Origin: Hirsutella rhossiliensis
Lineage: Eukaryota; Ascomycota; Sordariomycetes; Hypocreales; Ophiocordycipitaceae
DNA length: 64,000 bases
Reading direction: 5' to 3'
Assembly: GCF_020360975.1 (NCBI RefSeq)
Contig: NW_025408676.1
Span: 2,108,001 to 2,172,000, forward strand
In this document: positions 33,701-43,780 of the stretch, piece by piece
How positions within the stretch are numbered: the stretch's first letter is position 1
Layout: each line of letters starts with the position of its first letter
The notes under the pieces: model-generated
Databases searched by the model: none
What the model saw: the letters and a program-made list of their open reading frames with translations, nothing else
Told to the model about the DNA's origin: nothing
Translations under genes and position numbers: made by a program

Positions 33701-33865
33701 ATGCTAGACCATGAATCTCTTCGAACACATGGCGACAATAGAGGGAGGGATCTTGACAGCAGGAAGATGAGCATAATCAAGTGGTTCTGTGATGTTACAG
33801 ACCTTTATGATCAGTTGTACGTTCTTCGGGATCTATCCAGCAGTATGAAGAGGGACAGGGTCTAG
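30797..33865 (+). CDS. Bifunctional diterpene synthase (copalyl-diphosphate/kaurene-synthase type), intact
   Basis: The proposed structure is join(30797..31630,31687..31807,31863..32146,32201..33865): 967 residues, three introns of 54-56 bp with GT-AG ends and frame kept throughout. The class II cyclase motif DVDD is at residues 324-327 (D-x-D-D), preceded by the conserved GFAPR, which is restored only by this splicing. The class I site has DEFIE at about 665-669, where fungal CPS/KS enzymes carry DEFFE-like motifs. NDVGSVARD at about 857-865, followed by NSVHFPEF, matches the second metal-binding motif. Length and layout equal fungal ent-kaurene, aphidicolanol and phyllocladane-type synthases. 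It should protonate GGPP to a copalyl-type diphosphate and then ionise that. The exact product cannot be read. GGPP is probably supplied by the synthase at 11595-13260. Confidence 0.92.
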
Positions 33866-34049
33866 CTATGGATCAAACCACGAATGCCGCTGTCGGCAAT
33901 TGAAATGCTCAAACAAATCATACGGGCTCGCAGAATGAGTAGTTGGTCAGTTCTTGTGGAACGTAGTGATCATCAAGGATGCTAAGCCCCGGCTAGTCCC
34001 GTGCGGGCGGGCGGCGCGGACATATTCCGCGCGCGAGGCTGACTAATAG
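33866..34049. other. 3' flank of the diterpene synthase
   Basis: Short spacer, no gene seen. GC-rich CGGGCGGGCGGCGCGG lies near 34004. Confidence 0.4.
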
Positions 34050-34280
34050 AGGGATCGTGGCTACGGTTATGGTGACGACGGCTACCGAGGCTATGGCTAT
34101 GGTCATTACAAGCGTGACGTGGCTGACGTGGAGAAGCGGGATATTGAGAAGCGTGGCACCCAGGGCGGTTACGATGATTATGGTTACGGATATGGCTACG
34201 ACCGTGACTACTACTACGGACGTCGATACCGCCATCATCGCCACCATCATCACCGCGGTTACTATGATGGCTGGTACTGA
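34050..34280 (+). pseudogene. Gly/Tyr-rich fragment with dibasic sites
   Basis: A 76-codon plus-strand frame follows an in-frame TAG (34047-34049) and ends at TGA 34278-34280. It has no ATG start. Codons 1-20 are Gly/Tyr repeats (GYGYGDDGYRGYGYG). Codons 21-35 are KRDVADVEKRDIEKR with three Lys-Arg pairs, and codons 40-76 are again Gly/Tyr-rich and then His-rich, ending YYDGWY. The composition is like the C-terminus of secreted, Kex2-processed fungal proteins. CTAATAG just before it could be a 3' splice site, but I found no upstream exon with a signal peptide. It is probably a remnant. Function is unknown. Confidence 0.45.
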
Positions 34281-34800
34281 GTCTTTCATCGATGATGACT
34301 CTCGTCAACTAGCTTTGCACATTTGATGCATGGCCCATCAATCGAGTCTTCCTATAAGGGCGCTATTAATAAACAAGTGGCCTAGTTAAGCAGTTCCAAC
34401 ATCAGCCAATCGGGACAATTTTGTGACTTTCTGTTGCTGTGATTGATATCAACTTAGTGATAAGCAGGACTTATCGTGGGGTCGATTTGCGGAGTAATTT
34501 CGGGAAATCGTATGCGATTACACATCTACCATCTGATAAGTGCCCGGCGGCGCGCACGCGAATATCTCCACGGCCAGCAGCCCAATCCAGGCCATTCCGG
34601 GGCCTGGGGACTACTACACCGGCGGCGCGTTTGGTCGAGGAGCACTCCGTATAGGCTACTGCCCGTCGAGATATTTGCGTTGCAGCGCCGCGAATGGGTA
34701 ATGGGGGGCTAGGCTCGGCCACAGGAACTGTGAGATAGTAATGCACTGATCCTACGGCCCTTTGATCCTCAAAAATATGTCTAGTTACATGGATATAAAT
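34281..34800. other. No gene seen between the Gly/Tyr fragment and the Crypton
   Basis: Contains GATAAG/CTTATC-type short repeats near 34460-34550 and the start of the Crypton's untranslated side. The minus-strand open frame continues through here only as low-quality extension. Confidence 0.35.
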
Positions 34801-37800
34801 ATGTGTAAAGACTCTACGAGGCGGCTGGCTTACGTCGACGCTCAGGGCGGTCCGCTTTCCCAGCCGGGTCCTCCGCCCCCGACGGCCCTGACCTCGAGTT
34901 GGACCTGGTCCCGGGCCTGGACCTGGGTCATCGGGCACGGGGGTCCCTACCTGTACCCGTATCTGGCCCTGGCCCTGGCCCCGATCCTGGCCCCGCCGTC
35001 GGCGCTGTTTGAGTTCGTCGACGAGTCGGTTCAAGCTTCGGCCGGCGCGTAACAGCTCTAGCTCTGCAACGGCCGCCTCCTTGCATTTGCCGGACGCCAT
35101 ACGGGCCAACAGCTCGTCCCAGATCACCTTCCGGCGACAGAACTGCACTCTGACCCCGTTCCCCGGGCGCCAGCGGCTTCCCCACGTCTCTTCCAGCTCC
35201 CGTACGGCCTTCTGACCTGCAAACCCTTCCTCCCACTCCTTCCAGACGTCCCCCACCGTAAAGACCCTTGCCAGGGCTGTGACGATAGGCATGCCTGGTA
35301 CCAGAGGCTCTGGGTCGGGGGCCGGGGCCGGAGCTGTATTGAGATTCAAGGTAGGTACTGTTGACGGCGCCGGGGCCGGCGCCGGCGCCAGCGCCTCTGC
35401 TGACCCGGCTCCGAAGTAACCGGTAAAGGTGATAGGGACCTTGCCTTGGAGGAGGGCATCGATGTTACGACCCGACCAACGGTTGGTCACAAGCAGCCCT
35501 CAACAAGGCCGACACGTGACGGAGGGGTACATTATCCCGCGAAGTCACGTGATGGATCATTTGGATCACTTGGTGATCCCAACGATCCGGCTCATTGGAT
35601 CATCTCGATGATCCAACGACGATGTACAGGATCATTGGATCGTCTCGATGATCCAACGATCCGTGAACAGGATCATCACGTTCGCTGAATGATCCACGAA
35701 GGACCACTGGGTATATAAGGACACCCAATTCCACTCCTTTAGACTAGATAGCTCTTTAGCTTTCAACACAATCATTACGGTCTCTATCACGATCTCATCT
35801 CTGATTCCGATCACTTGATTACCTGGTTACAGTCTACGGTCTACGACCTCCGACTCATCACCAACGTGACATACTTATCATTGCTCAGACCACGCCCTGT
35901 TGTATCTGCCAACATAAACCCCTCGACAGGTTTATCCCTTGGGAATATCACCGGTCGTCACAATCGAGGCCGCCCTGAATCCCGTCCAGCCGGGCCTCAA
36001 GCCGGATGGCGAGCCGCTGACTATTCTGTAACAGGGCCTCCCGCGTGCTCTCTATGACGCCGCTTAGTTCCGGCAGCGCGCGTCGTACGAGCAGGCTTAC
36101 CGGCTCCATAGCCCCTACCGCGGTGGACCGCACGGCGACGGCGAACTCGTCCCACTCGGGCCCGCTAAAGGGGCGTAGGCGAAGAACGGTAGCGACGGGT
36201 AGCGGAGCTGTAGGACGGCCAGGTCCTGCAGAAGTACTATACGCAGGCGCCGCATAAGCTTAAGGAAGCCGTCGGCGGCTAAGTCGTCGTCGTCGAGACC
36301 GCCTTCTGCCCAGCATTGCCGGCGCGCCCGCGCCTCAAAGCGGGTTCCCACTCCTCGATCCACGGCCACAGCTGCTTTTGTAAGACGTACGGGGTTCGTG
36401 AGCCGCACGCGCGAGTAGTCCCCGGGGAGGCCGAGAAGCCGGCGACGATACGCATGAACTGCCGCGGTAGGTGCGTAAGATATGCCTGGCAGAGCACGCT
36501 CTGGTTCCAGCGGCCGGCCTGCGAGATCTGGGCGAGCGACGTGCCATGGGTCTCCGCGTCCTGGGCGCCCACCCTGCGCGGGAGGTGCGTCTTCTTCGAC
36601 GCGATAAGGCCGGCAGCGCCGAAGATACGCCAGGTCTCTTGTAGCTGCGTCGGGTACGAGCTCCTGCTCGCGGTCCCGCCCGACGAGGACCTTGATCCGA
36701 TACCAGTCCTGACGGCGCCGGAAGGACGGGGCGGTTCGCCGGCGACGTGCCAGCGCCAAAGAAGAGCTGTGCTAGGCCCCTTGCGTACAGAATAAGGGGT
36801 CCTTGTGCCGGAGCGCGCCCATAAACTCCTTCCTCGCCGTCTTATTTAGCTTGCCGTCCCGTAAAAGGCTTACCAGGCAACCACAGGCGGTCGGCCCTTC
36901 CGAAGGCGGATAGTCGAGTAGGGACAGGTCTGCAAGCTCCATCTTGCGGCGGGTTTCCCCCCCTAAGAGGTAGTAGTGGCCGAAGAGGAGGTCGACTCGC
37001 GTACGGAGGTTTTGCGGCGTATACGCGGCGCCAGTGAGAAGGAGATCCTGGATCCGAAGCCATTCATCGGGGAGGTAGCCGGCCTGGACCCCGTCGCTCC
37101 CGCGGTCTTTAAAGGAGGCTCGGTCGTGCTTCCCCGCTGCCGGCCCCGTTGCTCAAGGAATCCTCGTACGGCGGCGCCCCGGGGATTCTCCGTATTCGAG
37201 TTGCCGTGAGCCACCTGGAGCCTCCATAGCTCGATAACGGCCGCGATATAGGCGTCGATAGTGCCCCTCGTAAGCAAAGACCCTTCGGTAAGGTCTACTG
37301 CAGCCGTCGCGAGGCCTGTGGGTGGCACGTAACCCTCGCGGTCGTCAGCGAGCAGCTCAGCGGCCTCGGCCAGGGGACCTCAAAGCTTCGGCCAGGCTTT
37401 CGGCCTCTGCCATGGCCGCGGCCTCGAGCTGCTCCTGTTCGCGCTGTTGCCGTACCTGTACGGCCTCGCCGTTGCCGTCGCCCTAACCTTACCCCGCGCG
37501 CGCGGCTTCTTCTTCTGCGGCGGCACAACGCGTCGTAACAGGATATCCTCTTTGAGCCACGCCGCCAGCTTGTCCGGCGTTACGAGCTCGCCGTCGGGCC
37601 AGCTATAGAGCGAGCCGTCTGCTGCAGCCCGAGGCGTATGGCACCAGGCCTATACGTATTTGTCTGTTAGCCGCCTAGGGGGGCCGTACGTGACAGGGAT
37701 CGAAGTGGAGGACCGGCCGGGGGACGCGCCTTCCACTCCCGCTGCTTCGCCGCGTAACTCCGCGCCGTGTTCGCCGGCTGTTCGTCCTTCTTCGCCTGGA

Positions 37801-37864
37801 TGCCCGCCCTCCGGGCGGCACGGGCGCGCTCGTCAGCTGCCGTGTACGAGTCGTCCGCGGCCAT
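34800..37864 (-). pseudogene. Crypton tyrosine recombinase with GCR1_C domain, disrupted
   Basis: The start ATG is at 37864 (MAADDSYTAADER). The N-terminal region includes DGELVTPDKLAAWLKEDILL and the core-binding segment GTIDAYIAAVIELWRLQ (about 37250). The recombinase block at about 36570-36430 has THGTSLAQISQAGRWNQS and AYLTHLPRQFMRIVAGF, which are Crypton hallmarks; the tyrosine in AYLTHLP is the likely nucleophile. The C-terminus (about 35270-35060) has FTVGDVWKEWEEGF and RRKVIWDELLARM, a GCR1_C-type DNA-binding domain. A Gly-Pro-Arg-rich tail follows. There are in-frame stops near 36775, frame changes, and a solo LTR (35484-35950) between the recombinase and GCR1_C parts. Cryptons recombine through a circular intermediate. 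Confidence 0.75.
35484..35950. mobile_element. Solo LTR inside the Crypton, 467 bp
   Basis: Begins TGGTCACAAGC and ends GGGAATATCA. The flanks ACGGT and CCGGT agree at 4 of 5 positions. Crypton coding sequence stops at one border and resumes at the other. The LTR has a promoter-like GTATATAAGG near 35710 and two near-perfect hairpins of TTGGATCATC/GATGATCCAA type at about 35595-35616 and 35635-35656. Confidence 0.75.
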
Positions 37865-38592
37865 CTCGGTCGATCGGGCAACGTTCCTACGGGGCGAATG
37901 TCTGGGCTGGTGTTGGCCGGAAACCCGATAAGTTGGGTGGGAACTTATCAAATGCACTTATCAGGCGTCCTGCACACGATTTCACGGGCGGCGTTTTGCG
38001 GGCGATAAGTGGTCACGTGGCCTAAGTGAATTACGACGCAATTGCGGGCACCACCGATAAGCTTGCAACATGTTATATGATCAGCTAACCTCACCTGCTA
38101 AGCTGCTCTAGTTGCCGACGGCACTTCTTTTGTCGATACGTGCCAGCACTATTATCCTGCGCACTATTGGGGTTTTTTGGCTGCTATATGCTGGTCAATT
38201 GTTCGGCTGTAGAACCAGCTTACGCATGCATTGAATTGGGGGCCCGAGGCTTTATGTAGTAGTAGGATTTATTTCGCCCGGAGGGAGGTCCCTATAAGGA
38301 CTTTACACTGTCTAGAGTACAGTTCAACACGTTTGTTCCTTGACTCCCCAAGCCCCACAGATCATCTTACGCTGCGCCAACCATTCCACTGTTCGCTCCA
38401 TGACAGACCTGCTTGAAGGTTAATTTCTCCAAGTGTTCAGCATCCTATTCCCAGCAACTGAAGCGCGATGTGTCGAAGTTGAAGCGTGGTTGTGTTAGTC
38501 ATTGATGGTGGTTGGTACGCCGATTGTGTACTCTCATGACGCTGTTCCCTGTTGACGGGCGGGAACCCGGGTGTACCCTGTTCGCCCAGGGG
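37865..38592. other. Crypton 5' side and spacer, no gene seen
   Basis: Several CTTATC/GATAAG motifs occur near 37930-38060 (for example CCCGATAAGTTGGG), possibly Crypton termini or GATA-factor sites. No coding sequence supported. Confidence 0.35.
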
Positions 38593-38667
38593 TGCCTCCA
38601 GCCGGCTTCGAACCGACCCCTCTGCGACGCAGAGGCTCCAGACGTGTCACCACTACGCCATGGAGGC
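38593..38667 (-). ncRNA. tRNA-like sequence (pseudo-tRNA or SINE head)
   Basis: Seventy-five bases on the minus strand begin GCCTCCA and end TGGAGGC plus A, a perfect 7-bp acceptor stem. TGGCGTAGTGG fits the pol III A box and GGTTCGAAGCC fits the B box with a normal T arm. The anticodon arm does not fold in the standard place; a CTCTGCG/CGCAGAG palindrome is there instead. No anticodon can be assigned, so I do not call it a functional tRNA. Confidence 0.5.
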
Positions 38668-38753
38668 GAGGCTTTATGTGACGCTCGTCTTGCAACTGTA
38701 GTTCCCTGTCACGGCTATACCCGTTGGCGGGGCCTCTGGCAGCCAACTAAGGG

Positions 38754-41643
38754 GGGCCCCCTTTCCGCTCCCTGTGCCCGATTTTTAGTCTCCCTGTGCA
38801 CCTTACCGTATTAGGTAGAAGCATCGCGAATCGGCCAAGACATGCATTTGTGTGTGCAACACACCAATTAGAAGGTAGTCACGGATTGTAGAGTCTTGCG
38901 TTGAACATTATGAACTTGAAGCTATTCGCACATTTCCTCCATATCTTCTAGCCGCATTACAAGCTCATACGGCTGCCGCATTGCGTGGCCTCTTTTCCGC
39001 CGTGGCGAGCGTTCCCCCTTTCCTCTAACTGTAGCGTTACTTATCTGCGAAGCCGGGAGCGGCATGAATCCTCCTTCCACTGATGTAAGGGTGCTAGAAA
39101 GAGGGTCGAGGACCCAAGGGTAAAGAGACGAGGGCGCTCGCGATGCCCCGTTGAGAACCTCCTTGACGCGGCGGCCGCGGCGGCTCGTGATATTCGAAGG
39201 CGGAGGTAGCCGCCGCATAAGTTGGGTGGCAGACTCTGAGCGCCGGAAAGTCTGCGGCTGCTGGTATGAGGTCGGTTGTGTAGGCGTTTGACGGATCACG
39301 ATGTCGGCTTGTGGTGTTGACACCGACCACGAAGCTATAGCCGGCCCAATGCCAAGATAGTTGCCAATAGCCTCAAGCCGCGAAAGCACTGTCTGCAAGA
39401 CTGGCTGCCGCTGTTGCTGTTGCCCGCGAGGCTGTGACTGTTGCGAAGCTGGTGGGGTAGCTGCTGCTGCCGCTGCTGACGAGGCCACAGGTGCAGTTAC
39501 AGCGGCTGTTGCAACGGCTGCAGTCGTGGCCACAGGTGCAAAGGCTATGGCTCTGGCTGGTCTGCGGCGCCGGGCAATGACTCGAGGATCGCGAATTCGT
39601 CTGTATGGGTCTGTGACGGCAAGATCCTGCCGTAGAAGCCAGTGGCTGTCCCACAAGTTCAAGGGCAAGGGTCTTGTAGCTATAACTTTGCGGCTAGTCC
39701 CCTTCCCTTGGACCTGGAGGTACGAGGCGATAATATGCTTGCAGGGCAGCCCGTATTGGGCAGTGAAGCTATTCCCACATTCCCCAAGTGGCCGCTCTTG
39801 TGGTTTGAGGAGGCCGGCCGAGGCGGCTAGTGCCTGTTTCTGTACAAGCTCGAGAGACCGATATGACGCCTTCTCGACGGCATCCTCATATAATGGTAGC
39901 CGGAACGGGTCGCGAGTCCGTCGTGATTCGCGCTCAACGGTCCGATCATGGTGTTCTCGTGAGGTTGAGGCTTGTAGTTGCAAGGCATGATATAATTCAA
40001 GCAGGTTCGACTGGCCGTTGCGAAGGAAGGTGCGAGAGCTTGAGTGAAGGGATTCACAAGGCGAGGTCGTTGTGTGGCCCCAGTTGCGGTAACGGCAGAC
40101 CCAAGCGCGCGCCCATTGTGTTCGTACAGGCATCCAGATCTCTTCTACATACCTAAGAATAATGTGCTGGTCTGAGAAGGCGCCTTTGACGATGCCCCAG
40201 CGGCTGTTGAACTCGTCCTCGGTCGGGGCATACACTACGGACCGGAAGGCTGTTGTGAAGGCACAGGGGCCTCTTTTCCGGCAGTGGCTCCGGTAGCTGC
40301 AGAGCGCCCGGGTCTTCATCGTCTTGGGGCTCTTGCGGCGGGTCAAATGGGTCATCATCGTCATAGTCGCCAAGCCAGCGCTTCTTCGCGTTTGTAGTGA
40401 TGTTCTTCATGATATGCCACGTACAGACCTGTAGCTGCGAGTCCGGGAAGGTAGCCGACAATGCAGCGCGCGCAGCAGCGTCATAGTCCGTGATGATAAC
40501 GTGTGGGATAAAGGCATTGCCGTCAGCCTCGCCTCTTAGCCTTGCCTTTGACTGTAACCACTCGCGAAGCTGTATAAAACACCAGGTAAATGCGTTCGTG
40601 TCTTCGGAAGGGATTAAACAGAAAGCCACAGGGAAGATAGAGCCCAAGGCAGTGATTCCATTGATCTCTAGCAGCTTGAGGCCATATCTATTCGTGTTGT
40701 TCGTTACGTCGGCCATCATGAGGTGTGAATGTTGTGCCCAAAGCCGCAAGGCAGGGTCAAGGCCCACAATCTGGTAGAAGAAGCGATCCTCATCGTCAAG
40801 TAGCTCTTTATGGAAGGCACCTTCCTCGTCGAGCCTGGCAATAAGCGCTTGTGTGGATGTATGTGCCCCAAGCTCCCGGAGACGAAGCCGGGCACAGATA
40901 TTCGCGATGTCCTGCTCTGTTGCAAGTAGCCGCGGGTTCTTAGCCCGAAGAGCAAGAAGGATCTGCCGCGCCGTTAAGCCAGCATCGCGAGATAAATCTT
41001 TAACCTGCTGGAGTTGATGTGGATGAAGGCGCCGGTATTCTGGGAAGGCGCCGGCCTATTGGCCTCATGGTTGTGCCTTGGGCACATCACAGAACTCGCC
41101 AGAGGCCTCCTCTAGCTTCAGGCGCACAACCTTGACTCTAAACGGGCAGGAAGTCCGCCTAGTGCCAGTCTTCCGGAGTCCTAACGAGGCTGACTTGTAT
41201 TCACGGCCGCCGCATGCGCATACGATGTCGTAACGGCGTGGGAGCCCATGTTCGTAGTTGCTTGGCTTGAACTTAACTATGGCGTAGCCTTGGCAGCGCG
41301 CATGCCGCTGGAGCTCGTCAAACGCATCGTCAAAGGTCTCAAAGAGTGGCATATTGTTTGGCGGGGCTGGAGAAGCATCTTGACAAAAGAACGGTTTGAT
41401 TAGCTGCTTTGTGGCGGTTGTGTGCCTCTGGAAACTTAGCTGCGCAGACGCGATGTGGTATTGCGAGGTGGGTGGTTATCACGAGTTATTTTGGCTTGTG
41501 GTGTTGTACCAGGAGGCTGCTTGCCGCGACGCCAATTGTGTGTATTATGGTGTGTTACGCGTCTACGTGTGGAGTCTTGCCAAGTACGGTAAGGTGCACA
41601 GGGAGACTAAAAATCGGGCACAGGGAGCGGAAAGGGGGCCCAA
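38754..41643 (-). mobile_element. Mutator-like transposon (MULE)
   Basis: Inverted ends of about 57 bp start GGGCCCCCTTTCCGCTCCCT and end with CACCTTACCGTA at 38810. They are mirrored at 41585-41643. They enclose a minus-strand FAR1/MULE-type transposase gene. I could not identify the expected 8-11-bp target duplication. Confidence 0.85.
38922..41352 (-). pseudogene. MULE transposase (FAR1-type DNA-binding, MULE, SWIM domains), frameshifted
   Basis: ATG at 41352. The FAR1-like zinc-binding domain (41352-about 41080) has GYAIVKFKPS, DIVCACGG and RTSCPF. A helical linker follows. The catalytic region (about 40800-40380) has LMMADVTNNTNRYGLKLLEI with the first aspartate and HVIITDYDAAARAAL with the second, then CTWHIMKNI. 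A SWIM finger (ECGNSFTAQYGLPCKHI) lies near 39750, followed by a Gln/Ala/Pro-rich tail. Two stops separate the DNA-binding domain from the linker near 41055, and the frame shifts near 40265. The copy is therefore inactive although most domains are present. Confidence 0.8.
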
Positions 41644-41646
41644 TGG

Positions 41647-43230
41647 ATGCCCCCTTTTCTGCATGAGGATATTGTGCACGATATTGGGATATCCAGCCGT
41701 CCTATGAACGAGTTTAACAATTTCGAGGAGATCTCCCTTCAGCCCCTTTCATGCAATACCTTTGCTATGGTGCAGCAAATCTTCAGAACAATTCAAAAAC
41801 GTTATCCAAAATGGGGCCCTGGAAGTCCCATAACGCCGGTCCAAGCCCATTGGGTGAGCTACGCAGAGGATCGTGCGCTTTCCAATTTCTCCTTGATCGC
41901 GGAGCTTGATGGGCAGTTGGATGAGACAATCATCTCTAAATACTTAGAAATGCTGCGGTCTTTGGACGGTTCTATACATATCGATCATCCTCGTGCACTC
42001 CAACAAGATACCAGCATAATACTCAACGAGGGAGGGGATCTCCCTACAGTTATTCCGATGCATCTTGAAGATCATTGGGCTTTCGCTGCGGTGTACGCCG
42101 ACTGCATTCACTACTACGATAGCAGCGAGAATAGCGAGGTCGCGCTCTCGCGACTAAATAGTTCCAGGCCCATCGTCGTAGGCTGGACGGGTCCAAAGCA
42201 ATCCATCCCGGAAGACTCGGGCGTTTTTATGTTAATCGGTATCCGTTGCCTTGTGCAAGGGTATCCCCACGTGGACCAAGAAAAAGCCGATGCCCTAGTG
42301 CCTACGTTTCGCGTTCGAATGCTTGTGGAGATTTGCTGTCGGCGAATCGACCCAGACGAAGAACAGTTCGAAGAACTTCTTGAGCGAAGGAGGTCTCTTG
42401 AGAATCGCGATGAATCTTCACCACACGAAACCGATGTCTTGGCTGATGCTGGCCCTTCCACATATGCGTCTCGTCATTCTACGCGAGCGTCGATAACTCC
42501 CACCGTCTCGCCCAATCGACAGTCACACGAGTCATCGGTCTGTTCAGGTCCAAGCTCTTCCAGCCAATTGCCCAAGGGTTTAACAGCAGGGAGCTCCCGT
42601 GGCTTAGCTTCATTAGATGATCGCAGGCTGATACTGCGTCATCTGAGCGATGCTGTCTTAACGAATCGATCTGTGCGAACAACAATGACGATTGACTTGG
42701 CCACGCTTTGGCAAGTCGTAAAAAGAGGCTCGATCAAGAGCGCGTTCTACCAGAGATACTACGCAGTGTTATTCAGTGAGAAGATGGGGGAATTGCGCGA
42801 CCAAACGCAGCAGGAGATGGGAGACCGGATCGGATTTTATCGACTTAACCCTCGGCGCTTGCAAGAAATGAAGTCAAAACAAAGGGAATGCCGTTTTTGG
42901 GAGAATGTGTGTGATCTGCGGCGCGAATGGGGCGATACCAGATACGTTTTGCTTTGTGCAGTGTCAAACCACCAAAGTCGGGACCGCCAAAAGACCTTGG
43001 CCGAGCTACAATCGAGGCTCCAAGACAAAGATGACGAGTTGGAAAGCACGTTAAACCAGGCCCGTGCTCTTTGTGGGGCAATCATTCAGGACAGTCTCCC
43101 TGCACAGCGTCTGATGGTTGACAACTATCAATATAACGATACAAAGGAAATAGACAGCGATCTTTATGGGGCATTCGTCAGCCTCAACCCTCGAGCGAGA
43201 CTGCCGCTAATGCCGATTGAGAGAAACTGA
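41647..43230 (+). CDS. Ulp1-like (C48-type) protein with serine in place of the catalytic cysteine
   Basis: A 527-residue single-exon ORF. Residues about 55-205 resemble the Ulp1/SENP peptidase core. The histidine block MHLEDHWAFAAVY has H143 and YYDSS has D158. GPKQSIPEDSGVFMLIGIR has Q185, but the expected D-C-G is D-S-G with S191. The rest is Ser-rich (about 250-310), followed by a helical C-terminus with a coiled coil (about 425-475). The cysteine loss suggests a pseudo-protease or, less likely, a serine-using one. The first ATG lies 4 bp beyond the MULE end, so M20 at 41704 may be the native start. Such proteins are multiplied in some ascomycetes, and their role is unclear. Confidence 0.65.
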   Translation: MPPFLHEDIVHDIGISSRPMNEFNNFEEISLQPLSCNTFAMVQQIFRTIQKRYPKWGPGSPITPVQAHWVSYAEDRALSNFSLIAELDGQLDETIISKYLEMLRSLDGSIHIDHPRALQQDTSIILNEGGDLPTVIPMHLEDHWAFAAVYADCIHYYDSSENSEVALSRLNSSRPIVVGWTGPKQSIPEDSGVFMLIGIRCLVQGYPHVDQEKADALVPTFRVRMLVEICCRRIDPDEEQFEELLERRRSLENRDESSPHETDVLADAGPSTYASRHSTRASITPTVSPNRQSHESSVCSGPSSSSQLPKGLTAGSSRGLASLDDRRLILRHLSDAVLTNRSVRTTMTIDLATLWQVVKRGSIKSAFYQRYYAVLFSEKMGELRDQTQQEMGDRIGFYRLNPRRLQEMKSKQRECRFWENVCDLRREWGDTRYVLLCAVSNHQSRDRQKTLAELQSRLQDKDDELESTLNQARALCGAIIQDSLPAQRLMVDNYQYNDTKEIDSDLYGAFVSLNPRARLPLMPIERN

Positions 43231-43780
43231 CTCGGGACAATCTATCGGCGACGACGCTGCGAAACCCAACACAAATCCTCTAGTCCTCAAGGTTAATGTG
43301 AAGGACGACAATATGAAACCTTAGCTCACGCAGCCCTTGCTAAGCTGAGGCAGGGACGGTGGAATTAGAACACGATCCGTCTCTACTTTTAACAATCATC
43401 CTTCCATTAAAGCGCACAAGCATCAACCATCTCATACTAAGCGGCATGGCCGCGATGGCTGTATCCGCCTTGTACTTGACTTTACTCGTCTTCTTATCCC
43501 GATAATTTGTTACGTCTGGTCCTATTTTCCCTCTGTCTATCCAACCGTGCTATACTCTATACAACAGTTCAACTTAAGTTAAGTTTGTTCAATAAGGGAC
43601 AACAAGACATGACAATGTCATCACCAAAGCATGTGCCCTAATGTATGATTAAACCCGCGCAATGGACCAGCCCTTTAAATTTACCTTCCTAGCCATCTAG
43701 GTATATATGGCCTTTTCCTTTGCATGCGAACCTAGCTACCGGCTTGTACGAAGTCGGTCCCCATGATCAGGTGCGTAATC
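43231..43780. other. No gene seen
   Basis: Mixed-composition spacer between the Ulp1-like gene and a solo LTR. No ORF with coding character and no clear repeat. Confidence 0.4.

Noticed and set aside
33982..34326. Val/Met-, Arg/His- and Ala-rich ORFs on both strands
   Set aside because: They are other-frame readings of the Gly/Tyr-rich frame 34050-34280, which has the more protein-like composition.
34471..35490. 339-codon intact gene
   Set aside because: Only its first part (GCR1_C) is meaningful. It starts without ATG at an LTR border and is the C-terminal piece of a broken Crypton protein.
38593..38667. Functional tRNA gene
   Set aside because: The anticodon arm cannot be folded in the standard position, so no anticodon can be assigned.
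39361..39990. 209-codon plus-strand ORF
   Set aside because: It is antisense to the Gln/Ala-rich tail of the MULE transposase and has no domain.
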